DNA of 64,000 nt from an uncultured Pelagibacteraceae bacterium (GTDB taxonomy: Bacteria; Pseudomonadota; Alphaproteobacteria; Pelagibacterales; Pelagibacteraceae). The number at the start of each line of letters is the position of its first letter. Position 1 is the stretch's first letter. Both the position numbers and the translations under genes were made by a program. The notes under the pieces were generated by a model. That model had not been told where the DNA came from. It searched no databases and saw nothing but the letters and a program-made list of their open reading frames with translations. This document shows positions 19,222-27,982 of the stretch, in pieces. Location of the stretch: contig CABYPZ010000001.1 in NCBI GenBank assembly GCA_902521005.1, forward strand, positions 62,001-126,000, written 5' to 3'.

Positions 19222-19512
19222 TTATTTTTTTTTGAAGTTTCTTCTTTCATAGTCAATATACGACCAAATCATATTTTTCCAAATCTTTTGTGTTATTTTG
19301 GGATCTATATTGTTTTTAATTGATTTAATTTTTATATTTTTTAGAATTATTTTTATTCTTTTCTTATCAACAATTTGATTTTTAAATTCTTTTAGTTTCA
19401 AAACCTTTTTCACTAAATCTGTTCTTTTTTTTATGATTTTTATTAAAGAGTTATCAAGGTTATCTAACTCTTTCCTTAATTTATCTAGCTTTTTCTTTTT
19501 AATTGGCGACAT
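19222..19512 (-). CDS. AroQ-type chorismate mutase
   Basis: A 96-residue all-helical domain. LRKELDNLDNSLIKIIKKRTDLV (about residues 12-34) corresponds to helix 1 of the AroQ class, where LR-x-x-I/L-D-x-L-D and a distal Arg bind chorismate. KKRIKIILKNI and a C-terminal helix with IDYERRNF follow. It converts chorismate to prephenate for Phe/Tyr synthesis. It stands alone, convergent with rpmG and divergent from the heme A synthase gene. Confidence 0.75.
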   Translation of the reverse strand: MSPIKKKKLDKLRKELDNLDNSLIKIIKKRTDLVKKVLKLKEFKNQIVDKKRIKIILKNIKIKSIKNNIDPKITQKIWKNMIWSYIDYERRNFKKK

Positions 19513-19555
19513 TTATTCAATTGGATTTATAAATAATTATTATATTTATTCGAAT

Positions 19556-20578
19556 ATGTACATAGAAAATATTCAACTTAAAAAATACGTATCTCTTTGG
19601 CTTGGAACCATGTTTTGGTTAATAGCTATTATGATTATTGTTGGTGGTCTTACTAGACTCACTGATTCTGGTTTATCTATTACAACTTGGGAACTTTTTT
19701 CTGGTTTTTTACCACCATTAAATCCAATAGATTGGGAAAATTATTTTAATCTTTATAAAGAGATACCTGAATATAAAATTCAAAACTATTCTATGACGAT
19801 TAATGAATTTAAAATTATTTTTTGGTGGGAATGGATACATCGTTTCTTAGGTAGATTAGTTGGAATAGCATTTTTAATTCCTCTAATCATTTTTACAGTA
19901 AAGTTAAATTTTAATAAATTGAAATCTCTTTATTTTGTTTTTCTCTTAATATGTTTTCAAGGTTTTTTGGGATGGTATATGGTATCTAGCGGTTTAGTTG
20001 ATAGAATTGATGTTAGTCATTACAGATTATCAGTTCATTTGATAATGGCATTTATAATCTTATCATTAATTTACTGGAATTATTTAAAGTTAAAAAAAAT
20101 TAGCAAGATAAAAGAAATTAATACATTTTTAGTTTCATTTTTTGTATTTCTTATTTTTTTACAAATAATTATTGGTGCATTTGTCTCTGGCATGGATGCT
20201 GGTCAAATATATAATTCTTGGCCATTAATGGGTAATAATTATTTTCCAAACGACAACGTGGTATCAAATTTATTTAAACTAAATGCTTTTAATGATCCTT
20301 CACTTGTTCAATTCATGCATAGAAATCTAGCTTATCTAATATTAATAGTTTATTTAATAATCTTTTATAAAGTTTATTCGAACAAATTAAACAATTTGAT
20401 AAATTCAATTAATGCTATTGGAATATTTTTAATTCTACAAATTTTATTGGGAATTTTAACTATATTAAATGGTGCACAGATTTATATTGCATCTATGCAC
20501 CAAATAACTTCAATATTTCTAGTTTCTTCTTGTATCTATTTATTATTTATAAATAGAAAAACTAGCTTACAGCTTTAA
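19556..20578 (+). CDS. ctaA: Heme A synthase (COX15/CtaA)
   Basis: Oxidises heme O to heme A for cytochrome oxidase. The ATG at 19556 is chosen since upstream codons overlap the divergent mutase gene and are not hydrophobic-core sequence. The 340 residues hold about eight membrane helices. IIVGGLTRLTDSGLSITTWELFSGFLPP, WWEWIHRFLGRLVG and FMHRNLAYLI carry the conserved histidines and the COX15 loop. The type is that of alphaproteobacteria and mitochondria. The last 17 bases overlap the convergent metY gene. Confidence 0.94.
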   Translation: MYIENIQLKKYVSLWLGTMFWLIAIMIIVGGLTRLTDSGLSITTWELFSGFLPPLNPIDWENYFNLYKEIPEYKIQNYSMTINEFKIIFWWEWIHRFLGRLVGIAFLIPLIIFTVKLNFNKLKSLYFVFLLICFQGFLGWYMVSSGLVDRIDVSHYRLSVHLIMAFIILSLIYWNYLKLKKISKIKEINTFLVSFFVFLIFLQIIIGAFVSGMDAGQIYNSWPLMGNNYFPNDNVVSNLFKLNAFNDPSLVQFMHRNLAYLILIVYLIIFYKVYSNKLNNLINSINAIGIFLILQILLGILTILNGAQIYIASMHQITSIFLVSSCIYLLFINRKTSLQL

Positions 20579-21881
20579 GACTAGGTTTACCAGATGCACC
20601 AAGCGCTTGCTCTAAGTCAGCTATAATATCATCGGGGTGTTCTATACCTATTGAAAGTCTTACGTAACCAGGCGTAACACCTGCTGCTAACAATTCTTCT
20701 TCATTAAGCTGGCTGTGTGTAGTTGTTGCAGGATGAATTGCTAAACTTCTTGCGTCTCCAATGTTTGCAACATGGTAAAACATTTTTAAAGCTTCTATAA
20801 ACTTTTTACCTGCTTCTACTCCACCTTTAACTTCGATACCTACCAGAGCTCCATTACCACCTTTAAAGTATTTTTTTGCTCTATCAGCAACTGCACCTTT
20901 ATGTAGAGTTGGGTAAATTACTCTTTCAACACTTTTATGTTTAGTTAAAAAATCAACTACCTTTTCAGCATTAGAACAATGTTGTTTCATTCTCAAAGGA
21001 GCTGTTTCTAGACCTTGAATTATTCCCCACGCATTATCTGGAGCAAGTGGAGCACCCAGGTCTCTAAGCAAACAAACTCTAGCTCTAACTGCAAATGCTA
21101 CGTTAGCACCAGTTAATTGTGGAACTACTTGACCCCAAACTGCACCTCCATAACTAGCATCTGGCTCATTAAATAATGGTTGTCTCTTAGGATCAGCTGT
21201 CCAATCAAAATTTCCTCCGTCAACTAAACAACCACCTATTACTGTACCATGACCACCAATAAATTTTGTAAGTGAGTGGATAACTACTGCTGCACCATGA
21301 TCTAATGGCTTACATATCACCGGAGCTGCTGTATTGTCCATGATAAGTGGAACATTATGTTTTCTTCCAATATCTGAAACTTCTTTTATAGGAAAAACTC
21401 TTAGATATGGATTAGGCAGTGTTTCTGCATAAATACATCTAGTTTTTTCATCAATTAATTTTTCAAAATTTTTTGGATCTGATGGATCTGCATATCTGCA
21501 TTCAATACCTAATTTTTTTAAAGTATGAGTAAACAAATTTACAGTTCCTCCATATAAATCAGTAGAACTAATAAAGTTATCTCCTGATTGGCAAACATTC
21601 ATAATTGCAAATGTTGATGCAGCTTGTCCTGAACCTACAGTTACACAAGCTAATCCATTTTCTAAAGCTGCAACTCTTTTTTCAAGTACATCATTAGTTG
21701 GATTCATAATTCTTGTATAAATATTTCCAAATTCTTTTAAGCCGAATAAGTTGGCAGCATGATCAGTATTATTAAATTGATATGATGTTGTTCTGTAAAT
21801 TGGAACTGCTACTGCTGTAGTTGATGGATCACTTCTGTAGTCTCCACCATGTAACGCGATTGTTTCTGGATTTTTAGACAT
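20562..21881 (-). CDS. metY: O-acetylhomoserine sulfhydrylase (Cys/Met metabolism PLP enzyme)
   Basis: PLP enzyme that adds reduced sulfur to O-acetylhomoserine for methionine synthesis. The 439-residue length favours MetY over cystathionine gamma-synthase (about 390). TTSYQFNNTDHAANLF, GNIYTRIMNPTNDVLEKR, SSTDLYGGTVNLF and VIHSLTKFIGGHG, with the PLP lysine, are typical. A GGGAG Shine-Dalgarno lies a few bases before the ATG, behind a leader with two stable-looking hairpins. SAR11 lacks assimilatory sulfate reduction, so it probably uses sulfide or methanethiol from reduced sulfur compounds; that is an inference from the clade. Confidence 0.9.
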   Translation of the reverse strand: MSKNPETIALHGGDYRSDPSTTAVAVPIYRTTSYQFNNTDHAANLFGLKEFGNIYTRIMNPTNDVLEKRVAALENGLACVTVGSGQAASTFAIMNVCQSGDNFISSTDLYGGTVNLFTHTLKKLGIECRYADPSDPKNFEKLIDEKTRCIYAETLPNPYLRVFPIKEVSDIGRKHNVPLIMDNTAAPVICKPLDHGAAVVIHSLTKFIGGHGTVIGGCLVDGGNFDWTADPKRQPLFNEPDASYGGAVWGQVVPQLTGANVAFAVRARVCLLRDLGAPLAPDNAWGIIQGLETAPLRMKQHCSNAEKVVDFLTKHKSVERVIYPTLHKGAVADRAKKYFKGGNGALVGIEVKGGVEAGKKFIEALKMFYHVANIGDARSLAIHPATTTHSQLNEEELLAAGVTPGYVRLSIGIEHPDDIIADLEQALGASGKPSLKAVS

Positions 21882-21891
21882 TAAATCTCCC

Positions 21892-21995
21892 TATTTAAAG
21901 TACTTTGCTTTTGCAGGCGTACAATATATTTAAATACCTTGATGGACTAAATTTCATCAACTTAATTCTATTTTCTTAAAACTATTTAATCAAGG
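21892..21995 (-). promoter_or_regulatory. Candidate structured metY leader (riboswitch-like)
   Basis: In the metY direction, hairpin A pairs CCTTGAT (21989-21995) with ATCAAGG (21937-21943). Hairpin B follows with no gap: TATTTAAA (21929-21936) pairs with TTTAAATA (21892-21899), with inner GTAC/GTAC and TGC-AAAA-GCA. Hairpin B ends at the GGGAG ribosome-binding site, which suggests translational control. metY leaders in SAR11 are known to carry SAM riboswitches. However, I could not match the conserved cores of SAM-II or SAM-V, so the class is open. Confidence 0.4.
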
Positions 21996-22049
21996 CTTAA
22001 AACTTAAGATAAAAAGGGGTTTTTGTAGATTGAGGCTCAAACCTATTAA

Positions 22050-22078
22050 TTGACAATGATTATATTTATAAGTATTAA
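22050..22078 (+). promoter_or_regulatory. Predicted rplM-rpsI promoter
   Basis: TTGACA at 22050-22055 is a perfect -35 box, followed by a 17-base spacer and TATTAA at 22073-22078 as a -10 box. Transcription would start about 22085, only a few bases before the rplM ATG at 22089, so the mRNA would be nearly leaderless. It lies opposite the metY leader in the shared 168-base spacer. Confidence 0.35.
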
Positions 22079-22088
22079 TCCCGCATTT

Positions 22089-22547
22089 ATGACAAAATAC
22101 ATTAAAAAAAGTGAACTAGAAAATAATTGGTATGAGATAGATGCTAACGGCGTGGTTGTAGGACGTTTAGCCACTATAATATCCAAAATAATTCGAGGCA
22201 AGAACAAAACAACCTATACTCCGCATATGGATAATGGTGACTTTGTTGTGGTAAAAAATATTGAGCAAATAAAATTTACAGGTCAAAAATTTCAAAATAA
22301 AAAATATTTTAGACATACTGGTTATCCTGGTGGAATAAAAGAAACTACTCCAGAGAAATTACATCAAAATAAACCAGGTGAAGCTCTTAAATTAGCAGTT
22401 AAAAGAATGTTACCTAGTGGACCATTAGGAAAAAAGCAACTTACAAAATTAAAAATCTACAAAGGTTCAGACCATCCTCATTCAGCTCAAAATCCTAAAG
22501 TCATTGATGTGTCAAAATTAAATAGCAAAAATATAGCAAGGATATAG
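22089..22547 (+). CDS. rplM: Ribosomal protein L13
   Basis: Large-subunit protein of 152 residues. ATG at 22089 gives MTKYIKKSELENNWYEIDANG, which fits L13. Upstream in-frame ATG codons at 22050 and 22056 lie over the predicted promoter and add a non-family tail. VGRLATIISKIIRGKNK, TYTPHMDNGDFVVVKN, KKYFRHTGYPGG and AVKRMLPSGPLGKKQL are the conserved blocks. It is followed directly by rpsI, the universal L13-S9 operon. Confidence 0.97.
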   Translation: MTKYIKKSELENNWYEIDANGVVVGRLATIISKIIRGKNKTTYTPHMDNGDFVVVKNIEQIKFTGQKFQNKKYFRHTGYPGGIKETTPEKLHQNKPGEALKLAVKRMLPSGPLGKKQLTKLKIYKGSDHPHSAQNPKVIDVSKLNSKNIARI

Positions 22548-22958
22548 ATGGAAAAAGTTAAATTAGATTTCAAAGATAGCAAGTATGCAACTGGTCGAAG
22601 AAAAACTTCTATTGCTAAGGTTTGGCTAAAAAAAGGCTCGGGTAAAATTTATGTTAATGGAAAAAATTATGAGGATTATTTTAAGAGACCTAGTCATAAA
22701 ATGCAGATTATGAGACCTTTTGAAATAATTGAACAACCCACTGATTATGATGTTAGATCCCAGGTAGTAGGTGGTGGACATACTGGCCAAGCAGGAGCGC
22801 TAGTTCATGGTATATCAAGAGCACTTTTATTATTCGATAACAATTTAAAATCTATTCTTAGAAAAGAAAAATTAACCACGAGAGATTCGCGTTCTGTTGA
22901 AAGAAAAAAACCTGGACGCGCTAAAGCTAGAAAAAGCTTTCAGTTTTCTAAAAGATAA
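22548..22958 (+). CDS. rpsI: Ribosomal protein S9
   Basis: Small-subunit protein of 136 residues. YATGRRKTSIAKVWLKKGSG, VNGKNYEDYF and the C-terminus RDSRSVERKKPGRAKARKSFQFSKR are diagnostic. The final Lys-Arg reaches the P-site tRNA in ribosome structures. It starts right after the rplM stop. A T-rich stretch follows the stop codon without a clear hairpin. Confidence 0.97.
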   Translation: MEKVKLDFKDSKYATGRRKTSIAKVWLKKGSGKIYVNGKNYEDYFKRPSHKMQIMRPFEIIEQPTDYDVRSQVVGGGHTGQAGALVHGISRALLLFDNNLKSILRKEKLTTRDSRSVERKKPGRAKARKSFQFSKR

Positions 22959-22994
22959 TATCTTTTTTCAATTCAACTGTTATATTAAAATTTT

Positions 22995-24017
22995 ATGCGC
23001 AAGTTAAATGTACTCATTGCTGGATCAACTGGATATATTGGTATTCAACTAGTAAAACTATTAGTTAATCACAAAAATATTAAAATTAAATTTCTTTGCG
23101 GCAGTTCTTCTGTTGGAAAAAATATTGAATATTTTGATAAATCATTAAAAAATAAGAAATTGCCTAAAATAGTAAAGTTTAATAAAAAATTTCTAAAACA
23201 TGTGGATATAATATTTACAGCTTTACCTAATGGACAAGCCCAAAGTTTATCCAACTTACTTCATAAAAATAATATTTTAATTGATTTATCAGCAGACTTT
23301 AGATTGTCAAAGGCAAAAGAGTATTTTAAGTGGTATGGTACCAAACATAACTCAGTTGAGAATATTAATAAAAGTATATACGCATTACCTGAAATAAGTA
23401 AAAAAATTATCAAAAAATATAAAATTATCTCATGTCCAGGATGTTATCCAACATCAATCTTATTACCCTTGATACCAATTCTAAAAAGAAGATTAATTAA
23501 TAATAAAAATATAATTATCGACTCTAAATCAGGATATTCAGGTGCTGGCAGAGGTGTTCACAAAAAGTATAAGAATAAAAATTTATACGAATCGTTAAGT
23601 GCATATGGCGTAGGTTTTCACAGACATAATTCAGAAATAGAACAAGAGTTAAACAAACATTCTAAGGACAATGTAACTTTTAATTTTACACCTCATTTAA
23701 GCCCAATGTTTAAGGGAATCCTTAGCACTATTTACGTAAACATAAACTCCAAAAATTCTGTTTCCAAAATTCATAATTACTTATCATCATATTATAAAAA
23801 TGATAAATTTATAAAGATTTTAAAAGTTAATTCTATAATAAGTACTAATGACGTTATAAATACTAATAATTGTTATATTTCAGTATGTAAAACTCAATAC
23901 AGAAATAAAATAATTATTTTATCTGCTATTGATAACCTGATAAAAGGTGGGGCAGGGCAAGGTGTTCAAAATATGAATATATTATATAATTTTAAGTACA
24001 ACGAGGGATTTAAATGA
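22995..24017 (+). CDS. argC: N-acetyl-gamma-glutamyl-phosphate reductase
   Basis: NADPH-dependent third step of arginine synthesis. The 340 residues begin LNVLIAGSTGYIGIQLVKLL, a Rossmann fold. ISCPGCYPTSILLPLIP (about residue 146) has the catalytic Cys, and SGYSGAGRG and GFHRHNSEIEQEL (about residue 215) carry the active-site His. This is the type 1 ArgC. Its stop overlaps the start of the next gene (ATGA). Confidence 0.95.
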   Translation: MRKLNVLIAGSTGYIGIQLVKLLVNHKNIKIKFLCGSSSVGKNIEYFDKSLKNKKLPKIVKFNKKFLKHVDIIFTALPNGQAQSLSNLLHKNNILIDLSADFRLSKAKEYFKWYGTKHNSVENINKSIYALPEISKKIIKKYKIISCPGCYPTSILLPLIPILKRRLINNKNIIIDSKSGYSGAGRGVHKKYKNKNLYESLSAYGVGFHRHNSEIEQELNKHSKDNVTFNFTPHLSPMFKGILSTIYVNINSKNSVSKIHNYLSSYYKNDKFIKILKVNSIISTNDVINTNNCYISVCKTQYRNKIIILSAIDNLIKGGAGQGVQNMNILYNFKYNEGFK

Positions 24018-24220
24018 AAAAATATTTAATTATACTAATGTTTTTTACACTTTTTTCATGTTCATTTGATAATCAAACTGGTTTATGGAATCAAAAGATT
24101 AATGAAATTCAACTTTCAAATGTAGATTTAAATGACTTAGATGATGATAAATCATTTGAGGAATATAAAAAAATTATTATCATTTACGGAAAACATAGTG
24201 ATTTTCCTAACATTAATTAG
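24014..24220 (+). CDS. Small predicted lipoprotein (unknown)
   Basis: Not recognised as a named family. The 68-residue product has a short signal peptide ending in LFSC (lipobox, Cys16). The mature part of about 52 residues is acidic in the middle (LNDLDDDKSFEEYKK) and ends GKHSDFPNIN. It lies between argC (four-base overlap) and hom (three-base gap), so it is translated within an amino-acid operon. It could be the N-terminal remnant of a longer lipoprotein, but no broken frame follows it. Confidence 0.6.
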   Translation: MKKYLIILMFFTLFSCSFDNQTGLWNQKINEIQLSNVDLNDLDDDKSFEEYKKIIIIYGKHSDFPNIN

Positions 24221-24223
24221 TTT

Positions 24224-25513
24224 ATGAATAAGGAATTTAATTTAGCATTAGTTGGATTAGGTCAGATAGGCAACTATTTGCTAAATGAACTTAATAAAAA
24301 TAAAAATGATATCTTATTAAAAACTGGTAAAAAAATTAACATTGTAGCGATCTCTGCAAAAAATATTAAAAAAAAAAGAAAATTCAAAATTAATAAAAAA
24401 ATTTTTTACAAAAATCCTTTAGAAATTTTTAAAAAAAAGAAATTGGATTTGTTAATTGAATGTATTGGTATGTCTGATGGCGTTTCTAAAAAAGTTGTAG
24501 AAACTGCATTAAAAAATAAAATTCACGTAGTTACGCCAAATAAAGCTTTAATTGCCAAACATGGAGATTATTTAGCTAAACTTGCAGAAAAGAATAAAGT
24601 TAACCTGGAATTTGAAGCTTCGGTAGGTGGTGGAATACCCATTATAAGAACTATTAAAGAGGGCTTGGCAACTAATAAAATTAATAAAGTTTTTGGTATT
24701 TTAAATGGCACTTGTAATTACATTTTATCTGAGATGGAACATACTAAAGAAAATTTTAAAACAGTTCTTAAAAAAGCTCAAAGCCTTGGATATGCAGAAC
24801 CTGGTAATCCAAAACTCGATTTAAACGGCTATGATGCCTTAGCGAAAGTAAGAATTTTATCATCTTTATCATTTAACAAAAAGATCTCACAAAAAAAATG
24901 TTTAATGGAGGGAATTGAAAACATCGAAATAAAAGATATTGAAATTGCAGATCAGCTTAATTTAAAAATAAAATTACTTGGAATAACTGAATTAATAAAT
25001 AATCAAGTATTTGAACGTGTTCATCCATGTTTGATCAAGAAAGATAATTATATAGCTAATGTTAATGGTGTAATGAACGCTATTATATTAAATGGAAAAC
25101 CAGTTGGTGAAAGCGTCTTGCAAGGTGAAGGTGCTGGTCCTGGCCCAACTTCATCTGCATTAATGTCCGATATTTTATCAATTTTAAGAGGTAATATTAA
25201 ATTTCCTTTTGGTATACCAGATAGCAAAAGAAAGAGTGTAAATATTTATAATATTAAAAATTACTCAAATTCACTATATTTAAGATTTGAGGTAAAAGAT
25301 AAACCTGGTGTTTTGTCTAGTTTAACAAGCCAATTGGCAAAAAAAAATATTTCTGTTGAAAGATTAATACAAATTCCAGATAATAAAATGAAAACAGCTT
25401 CTATAGTTATAGTAACTCATAAATCTAGAGAAATTGATGCTCAAAACTGTTTGAGATCATTTTTAAAAAATAAAAATATTCTTAAAATTCCTACTCTAAT
25501 AAGACTTTTTTAG
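24224..25513 (+). CDS. hom: Homoserine dehydrogenase
   Basis: Reduces aspartate semialdehyde to homoserine, the branch leading to Thr and Met. The 429 residues start LALVGLGQIGNYLLNEL (NAD(P)-binding). HVVTPNKALIAKHGDYLAKLAEKN, GGGIPIIRTIKEGLATN, GILNGTCNYILSEME and GYAEPGNPKLDLNGYDALAK are the catalytic-domain blocks, with the key Lys and acidic residues. The C-terminal ACT domain (about residues 345-425) begins LRFEVKDKPGVLSSLTS and suggests feedback control by threonine. Homoserine feeds the metY product line in the same window. Confidence 0.95.
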   Translation: MNKEFNLALVGLGQIGNYLLNELNKNKNDILLKTGKKINIVAISAKNIKKKRKFKINKKIFYKNPLEIFKKKKLDLLIECIGMSDGVSKKVVETALKNKIHVVTPNKALIAKHGDYLAKLAEKNKVNLEFEASVGGGIPIIRTIKEGLATNKINKVFGILNGTCNYILSEMEHTKENFKTVLKKAQSLGYAEPGNPKLDLNGYDALAKVRILSSLSFNKKISQKKCLMEGIENIEIKDIEIADQLNLKIKLLGITELINNQVFERVHPCLIKKDNYIANVNGVMNAIILNGKPVGESVLQGEGAGPGPTSSALMSDILSILRGNIKFPFGIPDSKRKSVNIYNIKNYSNSLYLRFEVKDKPGVLSSLTSQLAKKNISVERLIQIPDNKMKTASIVIVTHKSREIDAQNCLRSFLKNKNILKIPTLIRLF

Positions 25514-25515
25514 TA

Positions 25516-26412
25516 ATGGAAATTTATATAAAACTGTTTGAGGTTATTTTTCCAGTTTTTTTTGTAATAGGTATTGGATATTATCTAGGCAAAAAAAATC
25601 CAAATATTGATACTAATTTTATAACTACTTTTGCAGGCAATATTGGTACACCAGCAATGATTTTTTATACAGTTACAACCACCGGAATAACATTAACTGT
25701 TTTTATTCACTATTTTACCTATGCATTAATAATGATAGGTGGTTTCGCCATAATAGGGCTCATTTTACTTTTTTTTTTAAATAAAGACTTAAGCATGGAG
25801 TTACCTCCATTAATTCTACCTAATACTGGTAACATGGGTGTTCCTATTTGTCTTTTTGCTTATGGTACTCAAGGATTGGGTGTAGCTTCAGCAATAGCAT
25901 CAGTAATAATCCTCTTTCATTTTACATTGGGTGTATTTCTTGCAAAAAAAGAATTTTCTTTTGATGTAGTTTTAAAAAGTCCACCAGTTTATGCTATTAT
26001 TTTGTCCGTATTATTTTTATATTTTAAAATTGACACTCCACTATTTCTTGAAAATACTACCTTTCTCTTAACTTATGCAACAATTTTTTTAGTTTTGATG
26101 TCTCTTGGTATTGCATTAACGAGGTTTAAATTTTCTTTAAAAAACTCAATTATTTTATCTTTATGTAGAGTTATTATTGGTCCTATTATTGCATTTATTA
26201 TTATATATTATTTTGAACTTACAGGTTTTGCAGCTGGTGTTTTGTTAATACAAAGTGCCATGCCTAGTGCAATTTTAAATTATTTAGTTGGTAGTATGTA
26301 TTCCCCAAAAAAAATTGTTGATAGTATTGCAAGTACAATTGTTGTATCTACGTTAATGTCCTTTATTACTATTCCTATAATAGTTTATATAGCTTTAAGT
26401 TATTTTAATTAA
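25516..26412 (+). CDS. AEC-family transporter
   Basis: Auxin-efflux-carrier type secondary transporter of 298 residues with about ten hydrophobic helices in two halves. The family pattern ILPNTGNMGVPICLFAYG (about residue 98) lies in the crossover helix, and LLIQSAMPSAILNYLVGSMY (about residue 245) in the second. Substrates in bacteria are typically malate, malonate or other organic acids; none can be assigned. It begins two bases after hom and overlaps the next transporter by one base (TAATG). Confidence 0.85.
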   Translation: MEIYIKLFEVIFPVFFVIGIGYYLGKKNPNIDTNFITTFAGNIGTPAMIFYTVTTTGITLTVFIHYFTYALIMIGGFAIIGLILLFFLNKDLSMELPPLILPNTGNMGVPICLFAYGTQGLGVASAIASVIILFHFTLGVFLAKKEFSFDVVLKSPPVYAIILSVLFLYFKIDTPLFLENTTFLLTYATIFLVLMSLGIALTRFKFSLKNSIILSLCRVIIGPIIAFIIIYYFELTGFAAGVLLIQSAMPSAILNYLVGSMYSPKKIVDSIASTIVVSTLMSFITIPIIVYIALSYFN

Positions 26413-27263
26413 TGAAAGCTATCGCTTTCAATTTATTAGCTTGGGTAATGCTTCCTATAATGGACGGATTTGCTAAATATCTAAGTACAGATATGCCTGT
26501 TTTACAAATAACTTGGGCAAGATATTTTTTTACTGTCGCTTTTACACTCCCAGTTATGTTTTTCTTTTTTAAAAAATATTTGGTTTGGACAGATAAACCC
26601 AAATTACAATTTTTGAGAGGTTTAATATTGCTATGTGCAAATATTTGTTTTTTTTATGCAATTTCAGTAATTTCATTAGCCAAAGCCTTAACTTTAGCTT
26701 TTGTTGCTCCTTTAATTGTTACAGCTTTTTCTCCAGTTTTTTTAGGTGAGAAGGTAGGATTTAGAAGATGGTCCGCAGTAATTTTAGGTTTCATAGGTTC
26801 TTTAGTAGTTATAAGACCAGGATTTGTAGAAATTAATTTAGCAAGTATAGCCGCTCTTGGAACAGGTGTAATGTATGGGTTTTATTTGATCATTACTCGT
26901 AAACTAAGTACCTCAGACAATCCTTTATTAACGTTACTGTTAACTGGTGTAGTGGGGGCCATAATTATATCCACTGTAATGCCATTTGTATGGGTTAAAC
27001 CAACCTTAAATCAGTGGTCTATGATGGCTGCCATAGGTATATTTGCTTGTATAGGGCATTTATTCTTAATATTGTCTCTCAAATACGCTGACGCTTCTAA
27101 ATTAGCTCCATTTAGTTATTTTGAGATCATTACAAACATCATTATAGGCTATTATTTCTTTAGTGATTTCCCTGATAATTGGACTTTCTTAGGATTATTT
27201 ATTATTGTATTAAGTGGTATCTACATCTCCAGAAGACAGAACTTAGTTAAAAAAGTAAAATAA
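26412..27263 (+). CDS. DMT-superfamily (EamA) transporter
   Basis: A 283-residue membrane protein with ten predicted helices in two EamA repeats (about residues 4-134 and 145-275). Motifs include WARYFFTVAFTLP, ISLAKALTLAFVAPLIVTAFSPVFLGEKV, which is the typical end of repeat 1, and LKYADASKLAPFSYFEIITNIIIGYYFF in repeat 2. These exporters move amino acids, nucleobases or other metabolites; the substrate is unknown. One-base overlap with the AEC gene indicates an operon. Confidence 0.87.
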   Translation: MKAIAFNLLAWVMLPIMDGFAKYLSTDMPVLQITWARYFFTVAFTLPVMFFFFKKYLVWTDKPKLQFLRGLILLCANICFFYAISVISLAKALTLAFVAPLIVTAFSPVFLGEKVGFRRWSAVILGFIGSLVVIRPGFVEINLASIAALGTGVMYGFYLIITRKLSTSDNPLLTLLLTGVVGAIIISTVMPFVWVKPTLNQWSMMAAIGIFACIGHLFLILSLKYADASKLAPFSYFEIITNIIIGYYFFSDFPDNWTFLGLFIIVLSGIYISRRQNLVKKVK

Positions 27264-27658
27264 TAGGTATTATCTATTTACTAATATCTAAAGTATTACA
27301 TTCAATAACTAATTTAAACAATTGTTTTTGTTGAATTTTTATAATATAAAAAATTATAATATTAATACTTATCTAGAATATAAACATGCATAATTAATTT
27401 AATAGGTTCTTAGTTTTTGCTAAATAATGAAAAATGTTAAAAAAACCAACAAAATTAAGCTTTTTTAACCATACTAAATATTAAATTGGTTGAAATATAG
27501 GGTGGTCTAAAAGTGTTGATATAGTTGAATAGTAGAGCGATGCACTAATTGAATATACCATTTAAACGGCCATAGAGGGGTCTATTTTAAGTGTAGCCTC
27601 ATATACGGTACAACTGAAGGGTGAACTTTGCTAATTTACAAGAAATCAATTAAAAAGA
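27264..27658. other. Intergenic region between convergent DMT transporter and ogt
   Basis: About 395 bases with no credible coding frame. The first 220 bases are very AT-rich. From about 27500 to 27640 the sequence is less AT-rich (GGGTGGTCTAAAAG, ACGGCCATAGAGGGGTC, GAAGGGTGAACTTTG). I found no tRNA fold, clear hairpin or known motif there. It could be an untranslated RNA or decayed sequence at the edge of the accessory region. Confidence 0.4.
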
Positions 27659-27982
27659 TCAAAAAACGTTGATTTTAGTGATTTTTTTAATGTAAAAAAG
27701 CCCTAAAATAGGGCTAAATCGTACCTTTTCAGATCTAAGTAATTTGAGCTTTTGCCTAATTCCACCTCTCCCAGAGTAGCCTCCAAGACCTCCATCAGAT
27801 CTAATCACTCTATGACAGGGTATTTTTGGAGCATATGGGTTTTTAGCACAAGCATTAGCTACAGCGCGTGCTGATTTTGGGCTTTTTATACCTATTGCTA
27901 CCTGTTTATAGGTTTTTACTTTACCCTTTGGTATAGTTTTTAGGTATTTCCAGACTTTTAATTGAAATACAGTACCTTTCAT
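27659..27982 (-). CDS. ogt: Methylated-DNA-protein cysteine methyltransferase (C-terminal domain type)
   Basis: Suicidal repair protein that takes the alkyl group from O6-alkylguanine. The ATG at 27982 gives MKGTVFQLKVWKYLKTIPKGK, the usual start of the DNA-binding domain, and overlaps the stop of the mini-gene upstream (TAATG). YKQVAIGIKSPKSARAVANACAKNP and the active site IPCHRVIRSDGGLGGYSGR are complete. There is no N-terminal RNase H-like half, so it is the short form. The last ~20 residues run through a strong terminator hairpin (27692-27715) and are unlike the family, so the C-terminal tail may be a recent extension. Confidence 0.9.
   Translation of the reverse strand: MKGTVFQLKVWKYLKTIPKGKVKTYKQVAIGIKSPKSARAVANACAKNPYAPKIPCHRVIRSDGGLGGYSGRGGIRQKLKLLRSEKVRFSPILGLFYIKKITKINVF
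27692..27715 (-). terminator. Rho-independent terminator inside the 3' end of ogt
   Basis: Read leftward: AGCCCTA (27715-27709), a TTT loop, TAGGGCT (27705-27699), then TTTTTT. Seven perfect pairs plus a U-run make this the clearest intrinsic terminator I noted. It lies upstream of the ogt stop codon, so transcripts ending here would lack a stop. Confidence 0.75.

Noticed and set aside
24014-24220. Calling the 68-residue lipoprotein a truncated pseudogene
   Set aside because: The frame is complete, starts in an ATGA overlap and ends three bases before hom; no downstream fragment of a longer gene was seen.
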